Of a stretch of 64,000 nt of DNA, positions 26,995 through 35,540 are shown piece after piece. The stretch spans positions 4,030,001-4,094,000 of the forward strand of contig CP094668.1 in the NCBI GenBank assembly GCA_022836915.1. The letters run 5' to 3'. Position 1 is the stretch's first letter. The number at the start of each line of letters is the position of its first letter. The translations under genes were made by a program, and so were the position numbers. The notes under the pieces were generated by a model. It made no database searches and was not told the origin of the DNA. It saw only the letters and a program-made list of their open reading frames with translations. The stretch is from Paenibacillus sp. OVF10. Lineage in GTDB: Bacteria; Bacillota; Bacilli; Paenibacillales; Paenibacillaceae.

Positions 26995-28098
26995 ATGAGT
27001 AAAAAAATTCGTACAGGTATCATAGGAGCATCCATTAATAACGGGTGGGCGAGTGGTACACATATTCCAGCTATTCAGCATTTGGATGAATTCGAGCTTA
27101 CAGCGGTTGGGACAAGTAATATGGTGAGTGCAAAGAAAAGCGCAGAAGCTTTCCGGGCAGATCATGGCTTTGATAATATGGAGGAGTTGGCTCAGCACCC
27201 TGATGTGGATATGGTTGTTGTCAGTATTAACGTTAAGGAACATTATAATGCAGTCAAAGCCATCGCTCCTGCTGGCAAACCAATCTATTGTGAATGGCCA
27301 CTGGGTTCTAATACAGAGGAAGCGCTTGAAATGCAGGAATGGGTAGCGTCCGCGCAACTGCCAAATGCGATTGGATTACAGGCTAGACAAGCCCCGGCCG
27401 TTCAATACGTAAAAGATTTATTGGCAGACGGTTATGTGGGTAAAGTGTTGTCTGCCAACCTGAAGATCGCTATAGATGGCATGGGTGGCGTAGGTGACAA
27501 GTCGACTGCGTACTTGTATGACCGGAAAGTTGGAGGGAACTTGCTGACCATTGTAGGGGGCCATAATCTGGATGCCTTCACTTTCATGCTTGGGGACTTT
27601 ACAGAATTGTCTGCAACCACAGCTCAACAGTTTCCAGAAGTTGAATTGGTAGATATTCAGAAAGTCATCAAGAAAACAACGGATGATCAGATCATGATTA
27701 CAGGAAAATTGACTAATGGGGCAGCAGCCAGTGTCCATATTCAAGGTGGAGTTAAACATCAGACAGGACTCACACTTGAAATCTTCGGAGACAACGGCAC
27801 AATTGTGCTGAGCGCTCCTGCATCCATTCAATTCGGATCACATCAATTACGCGGTGCAGGATCTACGGACAACGAGCTTCGTGAACTAACCATTCCCGAT
27901 GCCTATTACTCGGCTCCAAATTCTCTATATAACGACTCCGGATTTGTTCTAAACATGGCTCAGGCTTATCGCAAGTTTGCCAAAGATATTCAAGAAGGCA
28001 CTACCTTAGCACCTACTTTCGAGGATGCGGTGAAACTACATCAGTTACTGGATGCCGTCGAGAAATCAGCCCAGACCGGTGAACGTCAATACCTATAA
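26995..28098 (+). CDS. Gfo/Idh/MocA-family NAD(P)-dependent oxidoreductase
   Basis: A 367-residue cytoplasmic oxidoreductase. The N-terminal Rossmann fold has TGIIGASINNGWASGTH in place of the usual GxGxxG, followed by the DVDMVVVSI strand and the YCEWPLGSN motif; the family normally has EKP at that point. The C-terminal alpha/beta domain contains GGHNLDAFTFMLG, with the conserved His. The EWP variant and the Gly-rich loop resemble the Gal80/sugar-binding branch, so a true dehydrogenase role is likely but not certain. The start at ATG 26995 follows AAGGGAG. It lies divergent to the HxlR regulator and upstream of the monooxygenase, each with a TTAGC-type operator. Confidence 0.88.
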   Translation: MSKKIRTGIIGASINNGWASGTHIPAIQHLDEFELTAVGTSNMVSAKKSAEAFRADHGFDNMEELAQHPDVDMVVVSINVKEHYNAVKAIAPAGKPIYCEWPLGSNTEEALEMQEWVASAQLPNAIGLQARQAPAVQYVKDLLADGYVGKVLSANLKIAIDGMGGVGDKSTAYLYDRKVGGNLLTIVGGHNLDAFTFMLGDFTELSATTAQQFPEVELVDIQKVIKKTTDDQIMITGKLTNGAAASVHIQGGVKHQTGLTLEIFGDNGTIVLSAPASIQFGSHQLRGAGSTDNELRELTIPDAYYSAPNSLYNDSGFVLNMAQAYRKFAKDIQEGTTLAPTFEDAVKLHQLLDAVEKSAQTGERQYL

Positions 28099-28137
28099 CC
28101 CTCCCTCAATGGAACAAAATCGGATCCATCCATATAC

Positions 28138-28149
28138 TTAGCATGCTAA
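28138..28149 (+). promoter_or_regulatory. TTAGC-N2-GCTAA operator, copy 2
   Basis: TTAGCATGCTAA is a perfect palindrome that directly follows a -10-like TATACT (28133-28138) and lies 62 bp upstream of the monooxygenase start, covering the expected transcription start. Confidence 0.6.
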
Positions 28150-28211
28150 ATATATTCGCGCTATAGTAAGGGCACACTTTGTGCCTTTCCAGAACGAAGG
28201 AGAAAATCGTT

Positions 28212-29556
28212 ATGAAAAAAAGAAGTGAAATGCAACTGGCTTTACAGATGGTTTCGGGTTATGGAGCCGAATTTAGCGCATGGAGAATGCCTGGCACGGA
28301 TCCTGCAGCTTACACCAATATGGATAGCTATGTAGAACGGGCTAAATTAGCTGAACAAGGAAAATTTCAAATGATTTTCATTGCTGATACTCCAGCATTA
28401 TCCAATAATTTAGGTCCACAGACGCCTATGTTTCCTATGGACCCCATGTTGGCACTTATGGCAGTAGCAAGAGAGACACAACACATCGGGCTTGTTGCTA
28501 CCCTCTCTACAACATTTAATTATCCCTACAACATTGCACGTCAGTTCAAAGCACTGGATGTTATCAGTCATGGACGTGTGGGCTGGAATGCGGTTACCAC
28601 ATCCGACCCCTAGCGGCGGCTAATTTCGGTGCCCGGGTTGAAAATCGCCAAGAACGCTATGACAAGGCACATGAAAGCATACAAATTGTTCAGGCCTTGT
28701 GGGGGAGTTGGGAACCAGACGCTTGGACGTTAGATGTAGAAGGAGGGGAATTTGCTGATATGGACAAAATCCAGCCTATAAACCTTCAGGGTCAGTATTA
28801 TGCATCTCGTGGTCCTTTGCCCATTCCCCCTCTGAGCAAGGGCAGCCAGTGATTTTCCAGGCAGGGGGAGGAGGAGAAGGATTAGAATTAGCTGGGAAAT
28901 ATGCTTCCGGAGTGTACGCCAATCCTTATGATATTACGTCTGCCCGTGAACACAGACAAGCCATAAGGCAAAGTGCTGCCCGTTTCGGTCGAAACCCCGA
29001 TGATATCAAAATGTTTGCAGGGTTTATGTTTTCTATGGCTTCAACGGAGGAAGAAGCTCTGGATCGTCGGAAACAGCTTATGAGCTTCAATCCTCAGGAA
29101 ATCCCCAGCAGGGTAAGTTACCTCGGATCCATGGTTGGTTTACCATTGTCGGTAAACTCAGTAGATATAGATCAACCTTTAGCGGCAGACTTGTTAAAAA
29201 ATGCTTATGCCAACCCCGTGGACCCCCGTTCTCCGAGAGCTTTAAAGTTATTAAAAGATGGACTCTCTGTAAGGGATGTTCTCGCTCACGGGGTCATCAA
29301 CTATCATCCGGTTGTTGCAGGCACCCCGACACAGGTTGCTGACTTCTTGGAAGAATGGTTTTTGGCTGAAGCATGTGACGGATTCTCAGTTGTGCCCGAT
29401 GTATCTTTTGATGGCGTTGCAGATTTTGTGAATGAGGTAGTACCTATCTTGCAGGAACGCGGTTTGTTCCATAAGGAATATGAAGGAAAAACACTACGCG
29501 AGAATATGGGCGTTCCTTACGAATACGGATTGCAGGAACATGGAATCAACGAATAA
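28212..29556 (+). CDS. LLM-class FMN-dependent monooxygenase, NtaA/SnaA/DszA type (two frame breaks)
   Basis: A flavin-dependent monooxygenase of about 448 residues that would use reduced FMN from a partner reductase to oxidise an organic substrate. The start at ATG 28212 follows GAAGGAG. N-terminal FIADTP and TTFNYPYNIARQFK, and RVGWNAVTTSDP, are typical of the nitrilotriacetate/dibenzothiophene branch. The frame breaks near 28610 (a C run, restoring TTSDPLAAANFGARVENRQE) and near 28841 (one T, restoring PIPPSEQGQPVIFQAGGGGEG). The C-terminal part (GFSVVPDVSFDGVADFVNEV, then LRENMGVPYEYG) fits the family end. A nitroreductase gene, a possible FMN reductase partner, follows 14 bp later. Confidence 0.87.
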
Positions 29557-29570
29557 AGGAGAGCTTTTTA

Positions 29571-30310
29571 ATGAATAACACACTCGAATTGCTTCATAAC
29601 CATACATCGTTTCGTTCTTACACATCTCAACCCCTAACTGAGGAACAAATAGATGCAATATTTCAGGCAGCAAATCAAACTTCATCGTTCAGTCTTCTGC
29701 AGGCGGTATCCATTATACGCATCACAGATCCAGTACTTCGAAAAAACTCAGACATCTCTGTGTCGATCAACCCTATATTGAAGAAGCGGCAGAATTCTGG
29801 ATCTTCTGTGCAGATTTCAACCGAAATCATGAAATCGCTCCAGATGTGGATATTGAATATATTGAATTTCTGTTGATTGGTTCATTCGATGCTGGCCTGA
29901 TGGCACAAAATGCGTTAACCGCGGCTGAATCGCTGGGACTTGGCGGAGTGTTCATTGGTGCGGTCAGAGCTAATATTAGCGAACTATCTGACGTATTGAA
30001 TTTACCTAAATATGTTATCCCTCTGGTGGGGTTATGTATCGGTAATCCAGCTGGAGATAAGCCGGAACTGAAACCTCGGCTCCCTCAATCCATGGTATTG
30101 CTTGATAATCAATACCAACCAATGGATCAAGAGAAATTAGCAATCTATGATGAGACCATGTTGAAGTATTATGAAAATCGACCGACGAGAGCCCCTTTCA
30201 CTGTGAAAAAAGTAAAAGGATGGAGTGACCATATCCAAGATCACCTCGAGAGAAGTATTCAACCGCAAATGATGACCTATTTGAACAAGCAAGGTTTTGC
30301 CAAAAAATAA
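29571..30310 (+). CDS. NfsA-type FMN nitroreductase (one frame break)
   Basis: An oxygen-insensitive NAD(P)H nitro/flavin reductase of about 246 residues. Features are the N-terminal HTSFRSYTSQPLTEEQ with the FMN-contacting Arg/Ser, the central GLGGVFIGAVR and the LVGLCIGNPA loop. The frame breaks in the A6 run near 29745; one more A gives LRKKLRHLCVDQPYIEEAAE and runs into the second half. It is likely co-transcribed with the monooxygenase and could supply it with reduced FMN or detoxify quinones and nitroaromatics on its own. The start at ATG 29571 follows AAAGGAGAG. Confidence 0.87.
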
Positions 30311-30383
30311 GCTTTACGATAAAATGCAATCTTTGTTGTAAAACTTGGATAGGAAGAGGCCCTTATAACGACACTAAGGTGAA

Positions 30384-30412
30384 TTGACACTTAAATATCC
30401 CCATGATACATT
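30384..30412 (+). promoter_or_regulatory. Promoter of the MarR gene
   Basis: TTGACA (30384-30389), 17-bp spacer, TACATT (30407-30412). The operator copy 3 starts at the last base of the -10 element, so bound regulator would cover the transcription start. Confidence 0.65.
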
Positions 30413-30423
30413 TAGTCTGCTAA
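30412..30423 (+). promoter_or_regulatory. TTAGC-N2-GCTAA operator, copy 3
   Basis: TTAGTCTGCTAA differs from the palindrome at one base. It lies 31 bp upstream of the MarR start, in the same position relative to -10 as copy 2, which suggests autoregulation. Confidence 0.55.
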
Positions 30424-30454
30424 ATATAATTCGGATGTTAGGGAGGGATCGTTC

Positions 30455-30879
30455 ATGACAGATGCAGTAGATTGTGATATTCGACAGTCCTTAGATCGAA
30501 TTTCCTCCCAAATGCGTCGAAACTATAGTGAATCTCTCCGGGAACTTAATCTCTATGTAGGACAAGATAATTTGTTGTATCGGCTGTGGTTAGGTGATGG
30601 GGTAACGCAGATGCAACTAAGTGAACATATGAAATGCGAACCACCAACGGTTACAAACATGGTCAAATCACTGGAGCAGAATGGATTTATATATCGCAAA
30701 CGTGATGAACAGGATGCAAGGATCATGCGTATTTTTCTAACCGATAAGGGAAAGAATTAGAAAAACCGGTTGAGCATAAATGGAGAGAGCAGCAAGAGAA
30801 ACTACTTCATTCCATTTCTTCGGAAGATCGGCTGATATTGAGGCAATTCATGCAACAAATGGAGCGAAATATTTTATAA
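30455..30879 (+). CDS. MarR-family transcriptional regulator (one frame break)
   Basis: A winged-helix regulator of about 141 residues. The DNA-binding core is VTQMQLSEHMKCEPPTVTNM followed by the wing (RKRDEQDARIMRIFLTDKG). The frame ends early at 30760; one more A in GGAAAGAATT restores TDKGKELEKPVEHKWREQ and a C-terminal dimerisation helix ending at 30879. The start at ATG 30455 follows AGGGAGGG. A TTAGC-type operator sits on its promoter and on those of the two catabolic units upstream, so it is the best candidate for the repressor of this small regulon. Confidence 0.87.
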
Positions 30880-30923
30880 CTTATGCCAAGCTTCACGTAA
30901 ACTAAATGAAATGAACGAAACAG

Positions 30924-30949
30924 AGCCGCTAATTATAGCGGCTTTTTTT
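30924..30949 (+). terminator. Rho-independent terminator after the MarR gene
   Basis: AGCCGCT and AGCGGCT around AATTAT form a perfect 7-bp stem followed by seven T residues. Confidence 0.9.
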
Positions 30950-31084
30950 ATTGCCAATAGCTATACTTCCTTGTCCAGAACAAGAATTTGTACTGTCCGT
31001 TTCCGAATTTACGAGTATACCTCTAATGCTGGGATAAGATTGTGATAATTCAAGTTAATTTTGTTCATTTAGATGCTTAAGAGA

Positions 31085-31100
31085 TTACAGTACACTGTAA
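31085..31100 (+). promoter_or_regulatory. Perfect palindrome TTACAGT-N2-ACTGTAA
   Basis: A perfect 7-2-7 inverted repeat 67 bp upstream of the GH95 gene, in the place of a promoter operator. The regulator is unknown; a GntR- or LacI-type dimer would fit the size. Confidence 0.5.
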
Positions 31101-31167
31101 GAACATACAAACGGAACACACTAAATATAAAAAATGTGAGGAATTATAATTCGTTGGAGGTTTTAAC

Positions 31168-33486
31168 GTGAAGACCAAAAATGTCTGGTTTAATCAACCT
31201 GCTGGAAGATGGGAAGAGGCATTGCCTATCGGAAATGGAACTCTTGGAGGAATGATTTTTGGCAAAACACAGATCGAGAGAATTCAGCTTAATGAAGATA
31301 GTCTGTGGTATGGTGGTCCGATGCAGCGGAATAATCCTCAAGCACTTGAATCTTTATCTCAGATCAGAAACCTGATTTTTGACGGTAAGATTAGGGAAGC
31401 AGAAGAACTCGCAGCAGATACTCTGGTAGGTGTTCCTGACGGGCAAAGGCATTATGAGCCATTAGGGGACTTTTATATCGCTATGGACCACAGTGAACAT
31501 GAACCGAATGAATATCAAAGACATCTCGATCTGGAACATGGCAAGGTAAACGTGAATTATACCGCAGATCAATCCATTTACAGCCGTGATTATTTTGCCA
31601 GCTACCCGGATCAAGTGCTCGTTGTTCATCTCAAATCTAGCGTACCTGGAAAGTTATCTTTCTCCACTATTTTTGGCAGGGGAACCGTTCTGCAATCAAC
31701 ATCCTATTCAGATATTCTTAAGCATCCTGTTGGTTTCCAATCCTATCTGGACCGGATCGAGAAGCGTGGAACGAATGACTTGATCATCCGGGGAAGAAGT
31801 GGGGGAGAAGAAGGAATCCGATTTTGTTGTGCGATTCGCCTTATATCTGAAGGAGGACAGGTTCACTATTCAAGCGGTCAGCTTTCTCTGAAGAATGGTA
31901 ATTCAGCAACAATTCTAATCTCGGCTTGCACGGATTTCCGAGTACCCAAGGAACAACTTGAAGCGGAGTGTCTCCGCAGAATTGAGGCCGCTTCAACAAA
32001 GCCATATAACGAACTGCTCGCCGATCATGTCTCCGACTATCAATCCTTATTCAAGCGGATGGATATACATCTCGAAGATGAAAACAAAGATGTGATATGT
32101 TCCGAACTTCCAATCGATCAGCGCCTTGAGCGGCTTAGAGCTGGTAAGCATGATCCGGAACTGTTGAGTCTATACTTTCAATTTGGTCGCTATCTGCTTA
32201 TCTCAAGCAGTCGTCCAGGTTCTTTACCTGCAAACCTTCAAGGGATATGGAATAAAGACATGCTTCCTGTATGGGATAGCAAATATACGATTAATATTAA
32301 TACACAGATGAACTATTGGCCTGCAGAAAGCTGCAATCTGTCTGAATGTCACATTCCATTGTTTGATTTTATAGATCGACTGCAAGTCCGGGGAAAGGAA
32401 ACCGCTAGAACCATGTATGGATGCAAGGGGTTCGTTGCTCATCACAATTCGGATATCTGGGCAGACACTGCTCCGCAGGATGTATGCATGACATCGACGT
32501 TTTGGACTATGGGAGGAGCATGGCTTTCATTACATCTATGGGACCACTACGAATACAATAAGGATGTTCAATTTCTCGAAAAAGTTTACTCCACGATGAA
32601 AGATGCGGCTATGTTTATTCTGGATTATCTAATAGAGGATCCTTCCGGCAATTGGGTGATATGTCCTTCGTCCTCACCGGAAAATCGCTATATATTAGAT
32701 AATGGAGAGTCGGGGGCTTTATGTTTTGGTGCTTCAATGGACAATCAGATTATTAGAGAACTCTTCACGCGTTGCATTGAAAGTACCCGGATATTGCAGG
32801 AAGATCAGGAATTCGGGGAAGTACTCCGTAGTGCTTTAACCAAAATACCGGAGACTTCCATTGGCAAACATGGGCAGATCCAAGAGTGGAGTAACGATTA
32901 TGATGAACTGGAACCTGGCCACAGACATATTTCCCATTTATTCGCTTTGCATCCTGGAACGCAAATTACGTTGCAATCAACGCCTGATCTCGCCAAGGCA
33001 GCTCGAGTAACACTCGACAGAAGACTGGAACACGGTGGCGGACACACAGGATGGAGCAGGGCGTGGATTCTCAACATGTGGGCACGATTAGAGGAGTCGG
33101 AACTTGCACACGATAACATCGTGGAACTTCTACGTTCCTCCACGTTACCCAATCTGTTTTGTGACCATCCTCCATTTCAAATTGATGGGAACTTTGGAGG
33201 TACTGCAGGTATAGCAGAGATGCTTCTCCAGAGCCATAACGAAGTAATCAGATTGTTACCTGCTTTGCCGGCAGCGTGGCCAAAAGGATATATTCGTGGT
33301 ATTCGGGCTCGGGGCGGATTTGAAATAGATCTGGAATGGGAAAATGGTCGTCTGTTAAATACCAGAATTCGCTCTATTGCAGAATCAAGAGTAACCCTAT
33401 CCTATCTGGACCAAAAGATGGAATTAACCTTCCCTGGCCCCAATGCCCTGATTGAACTAAAAGGATACAACTGGAATAATCAATAA
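31168..33486 (+). CDS. GH95 alpha-L-fucosidase / alpha-L-galactosidase
   Basis: A 772-residue cytoplasmic glycosidase (no signal peptide). The N-terminal beta-sandwich begins with WFNQPAGRWEEALPIGNGTLGG and NEDSLWYGGP. The (alpha/alpha)6 catalytic domain contains ININTQMNYWPAE, whose Asn residues hold the catalytic water. It also has IQEWSNDYDE, with the general acid (E573), and FQIDGNFGGTAGI, with the assisting Asp. These are all the residues known for inverting GH95 enzymes. Members act on alpha-1,2-L-fucosides or alpha-L-galactosides of xyloglucan, arabinoxylan or host glycans; the choice cannot be made here. The start at GTG 31168 follows TTGGAGG. It has its own palindrome-bearing promoter and a terminator. 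Confidence 0.92.
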   Translation: MKTKNVWFNQPAGRWEEALPIGNGTLGGMIFGKTQIERIQLNEDSLWYGGPMQRNNPQALESLSQIRNLIFDGKIREAEELAADTLVGVPDGQRHYEPLGDFYIAMDHSEHEPNEYQRHLDLEHGKVNVNYTADQSIYSRDYFASYPDQVLVVHLKSSVPGKLSFSTIFGRGTVLQSTSYSDILKHPVGFQSYLDRIEKRGTNDLIIRGRSGGEEGIRFCCAIRLISEGGQVHYSSGQLSLKNGNSATILISACTDFRVPKEQLEAECLRRIEAASTKPYNELLADHVSDYQSLFKRMDIHLEDENKDVICSELPIDQRLERLRAGKHDPELLSLYFQFGRYLLISSSRPGSLPANLQGIWNKDMLPVWDSKYTININTQMNYWPAESCNLSECHIPLFDFIDRLQVRGKETARTMYGCKGFVAHHNSDIWADTAPQDVCMTSTFWTMGGAWLSLHLWDHYEYNKDVQFLEKVYSTMKDAAMFILDYLIEDPSGNWVICPSSSPENRYILDNGESGALCFGASMDNQIIRELFTRCIESTRILQEDQEFGEVLRSALTKIPETSIGKHGQIQEWSNDYDELEPGHRHISHLFALHPGTQITLQSTPDLAKAARVTLDRRLEHGGGHTGWSRAWILNMWARLEESELAHDNIVELLRSSTLPNLFCDHPPFQIDGNFGGTAGIAEMLLQSHNEVIRLLPALPAAWPKGYIRGIRARGGFEIDLEWENGRLLNTRIRSIAESRVTLSYLDQKMELTFPGPNALIELKGYNWNNQ

Positions 33487-33503
33487 GAATTTACCGATTA
33501 CCT

Positions 33504-33550
33504 GAGCGAATACCGGCTGACAAAATGCCGGGTGAATTCGCTCTTTTTTT
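33504..33550 (+). terminator. Rho-independent terminator after the GH95 gene
   Basis: GAGCGAAT-ACCGGC pairs imperfectly with GCCGGGT-AATTCGCTC and is followed by seven T residues. Confidence 0.88.
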
Positions 33551-33953
33551 GCTGAAATAAGATATAGGCAAAAGTTGGCGTGTTTTTGCTCAATGCAAAT
33601 AAGATTTATCAAACAGGTATTCTGAGGTCTCATTCATATCAGATATATGACCTCCTATCGTTTCGCGCAATAAATATAGCCGTTTGTGCAATGAAATTGC
33701 AGACGTGAACCTATAAAATGTAACCATCCTAACATGATGGATACCATCGGGTGGGGTTGTCAGACCTATAATCGTTATGATCAAGAATTCGACTATGGAA
33801 AAAAAGGATGGATGTCTGAACGCTTCTGTCATTCGGAAGGACTGGTCATGGATCGATCATCGAACTACAACAGTCACCATATTAGATTCATTCCGCCGAT
33901 AGGAAGAGATGCTGCCGGCGGTTTATTTTTGTTGGAGGAAAGGGGACAAACGG
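33551..33953 (+). other. Intergenic region with an orphan open frame
   Basis: A 400-bp spacer before the second YesN regulator. A plus-strand frame (ATG 33734 to 33979, 81 codons, Trp/Tyr-rich with GWGCQTYNRYDQEFDYGK) has protein-like composition but no ribosome site and runs into the regulator start. It could be a gene remnant. No family recognised, and no clear promoter hexamers. Confidence 0.3.
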
Positions 33954-35540
33954 ATGTTAAAAGTATTACTGGTAGATGACGAGATGTATGTACGAAAGGG
34001 GCTGTATGAACTCATAGATTGGATGGATCTTAATATGGAGATTATCGGAGAGGCAGGGAACGGTGCAGAGGCATTAAATCTGATTGAAAGCCTGCAACCA
34101 GACGTGATTATAACAGATATCCGCATGCCAATCCTGGATGGATTGGAACTGATACGTGCCGTAGAGAAAATGCCACATCTGGAACCTGTGTTCATTATCA
34201 TCAGTGGTTATCATGACTTCAAATATGCACAGCAGGCAATCCGGTACGGCGTTCATGACTATATCCTGAAGCCTATTGATGATGAAGAACTGACGGCGAC
34301 GTTGCAGAAGTCGGCAAATCTGATTTGCAATAAAAGAAAACATATTCTTTTGGCTGAGGGACAGGCCAGTAACATCATGCTGGAGGATGTGATCAAAGGC
34401 CATGTACAGAAGGAAGATGAACATCGATATGCCGAGATGCTCGGGATCAATCGTAACTCCAGTCTGCTCATGACTTTGATTGAACTTCAGACCGGATTAG
34501 ATGAAATTAAAATTACGATTGAACAGCTACGTGAAGCAGTACATTCTCTGGAAAGCAATTTATGCAACATGTTCATCAGTGAGCAACAACGCGGCATGTT
34601 TGCATTATTACTGTTGTGGCCTGATCATCATCAAGGGGGCTCGGCGTCACAGGATAAACTGCATAATATTCAGATAACACTGAGCAAAAGGTTAAACCTG
34701 GACATCGGTCTTTACACAGGAACACTCGTCAAAGAAATTGGTGATGTCCCACAGTCCCTTATGGCGGCTGAAGAAGCAGCCAAGCATAAATATGCTGAAA
34801 CTGGCGGTGTCGTGCGTTATACGGAGATCAAGGACAAACCGCTGTTTGTTTTTAATGTATACCAGGACGAGGTGGATCACTTAATTTTGAGCCTGGAAGA
34901 GGGGAATAGGCCTGCGTACCACAAGGTTGTAGAAGATAGATTCAAATTGTTTCATATGAATCGATTTTCTCCTCAGGCTGTATCGGGTTCTCTATTGCGT
35001 TATATAACGGGTATTCTCTCTGTGGTCAACGAAATGGGTGGTAATGATGAAGGGTTGCAGCAGCTGAAGGAGCTGGCACAACAAAGTCATGAAGGTTGGA
35101 ATTTACGACTATTACAGAATGCATTTCTCATCGCGCTGGAGGAGGCCGAGGATTATGTCTCGCATTTGCGAATGGAGCGATCCAAAGGGGATATCAGCAA
35201 GATCAAACGATATATTGATGCAAATTATACTGAGAACATCAATCTCAAAAGCATTGCTGCGCTCTTCTATATGAATCCCGTTTATCTTGGGCGGTTATTT
35301 CGCAAAAGCTACAATCAATATTTCAATGACTATCTGCTGAACCTGCGGATTCAAGAGGCGAAGAAGTTATTACGCCAGACGGATCTGAGAATGTACGAGG
35401 TTGCTGGACGCGTAGGATTTCAGAATGCGGATTATTTTGTAACCCAGTTTGAGAAATTGGTTAAGTTATCGCCTACAGAATATCGCAATCTCCTTATGGG
35501 AAATGAGCAGCGAGGTGCACAATGCCAAGATGGAACCTGA
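33954..35540 (+). CDS. YesN-type response regulator with AraC domain
   Basis: A 528-residue cytoplasmic response regulator, intact. The receiver domain has VDDE, D55 in IITDIRMPILDG and the lysine in YILKPIDD. The AraC double helix-turn-helix occupies about 425-520 (LKSIAALFYMNPVYLGRLFR and YEVAGRVGFQNADYFVTQFE). The preferred start is ATG 33954, behind GGAAAGGGG; the frame is open back to 33909. It overlaps the sensor kinase gene by 19 bp, so the two are co-translated. It should activate the binding-protein and permease genes 2 kb downstream. Confidence 0.92.
   Translation: MLKVLLVDDEMYVRKGLYELIDWMDLNMEIIGEAGNGAEALNLIESLQPDVIITDIRMPILDGLELIRAVEKMPHLEPVFIIISGYHDFKYAQQAIRYGVHDYILKPIDDEELTATLQKSANLICNKRKHILLAEGQASNIMLEDVIKGHVQKEDEHRYAEMLGINRNSSLLMTLIELQTGLDEIKITIEQLREAVHSLESNLCNMFISEQQRGMFALLLLWPDHHQGGSASQDKLHNIQITLSKRLNLDIGLYTGTLVKEIGDVPQSLMAAEEAAKHKYAETGGVVRYTEIKDKPLFVFNVYQDEVDHLILSLEEGNRPAYHKVVEDRFKLFHMNRFSPQAVSGSLLRYITGILSVVNEMGGNDEGLQQLKELAQQSHEGWNLRLLQNAFLIALEEAEDYVSHLRMERSKGDISKIKRYIDANYTENINLKSIAALFYMNPVYLGRLFRKSYNQYFNDYLLNLRIQEAKKLLRQTDLRMYEVAGRVGFQNADYFVTQFEKLVKLSPTEYRNLLMGNEQRGAQCQDGT

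Noticed and set aside
25168..30949. Recurring AGCCGC/GCGGCT hairpins as a dispersed repeat or CRISPR-like element
   Set aside because: Each lies just after a gene and has a T run; they are ordinary terminators, with different loops and no regular spacing.
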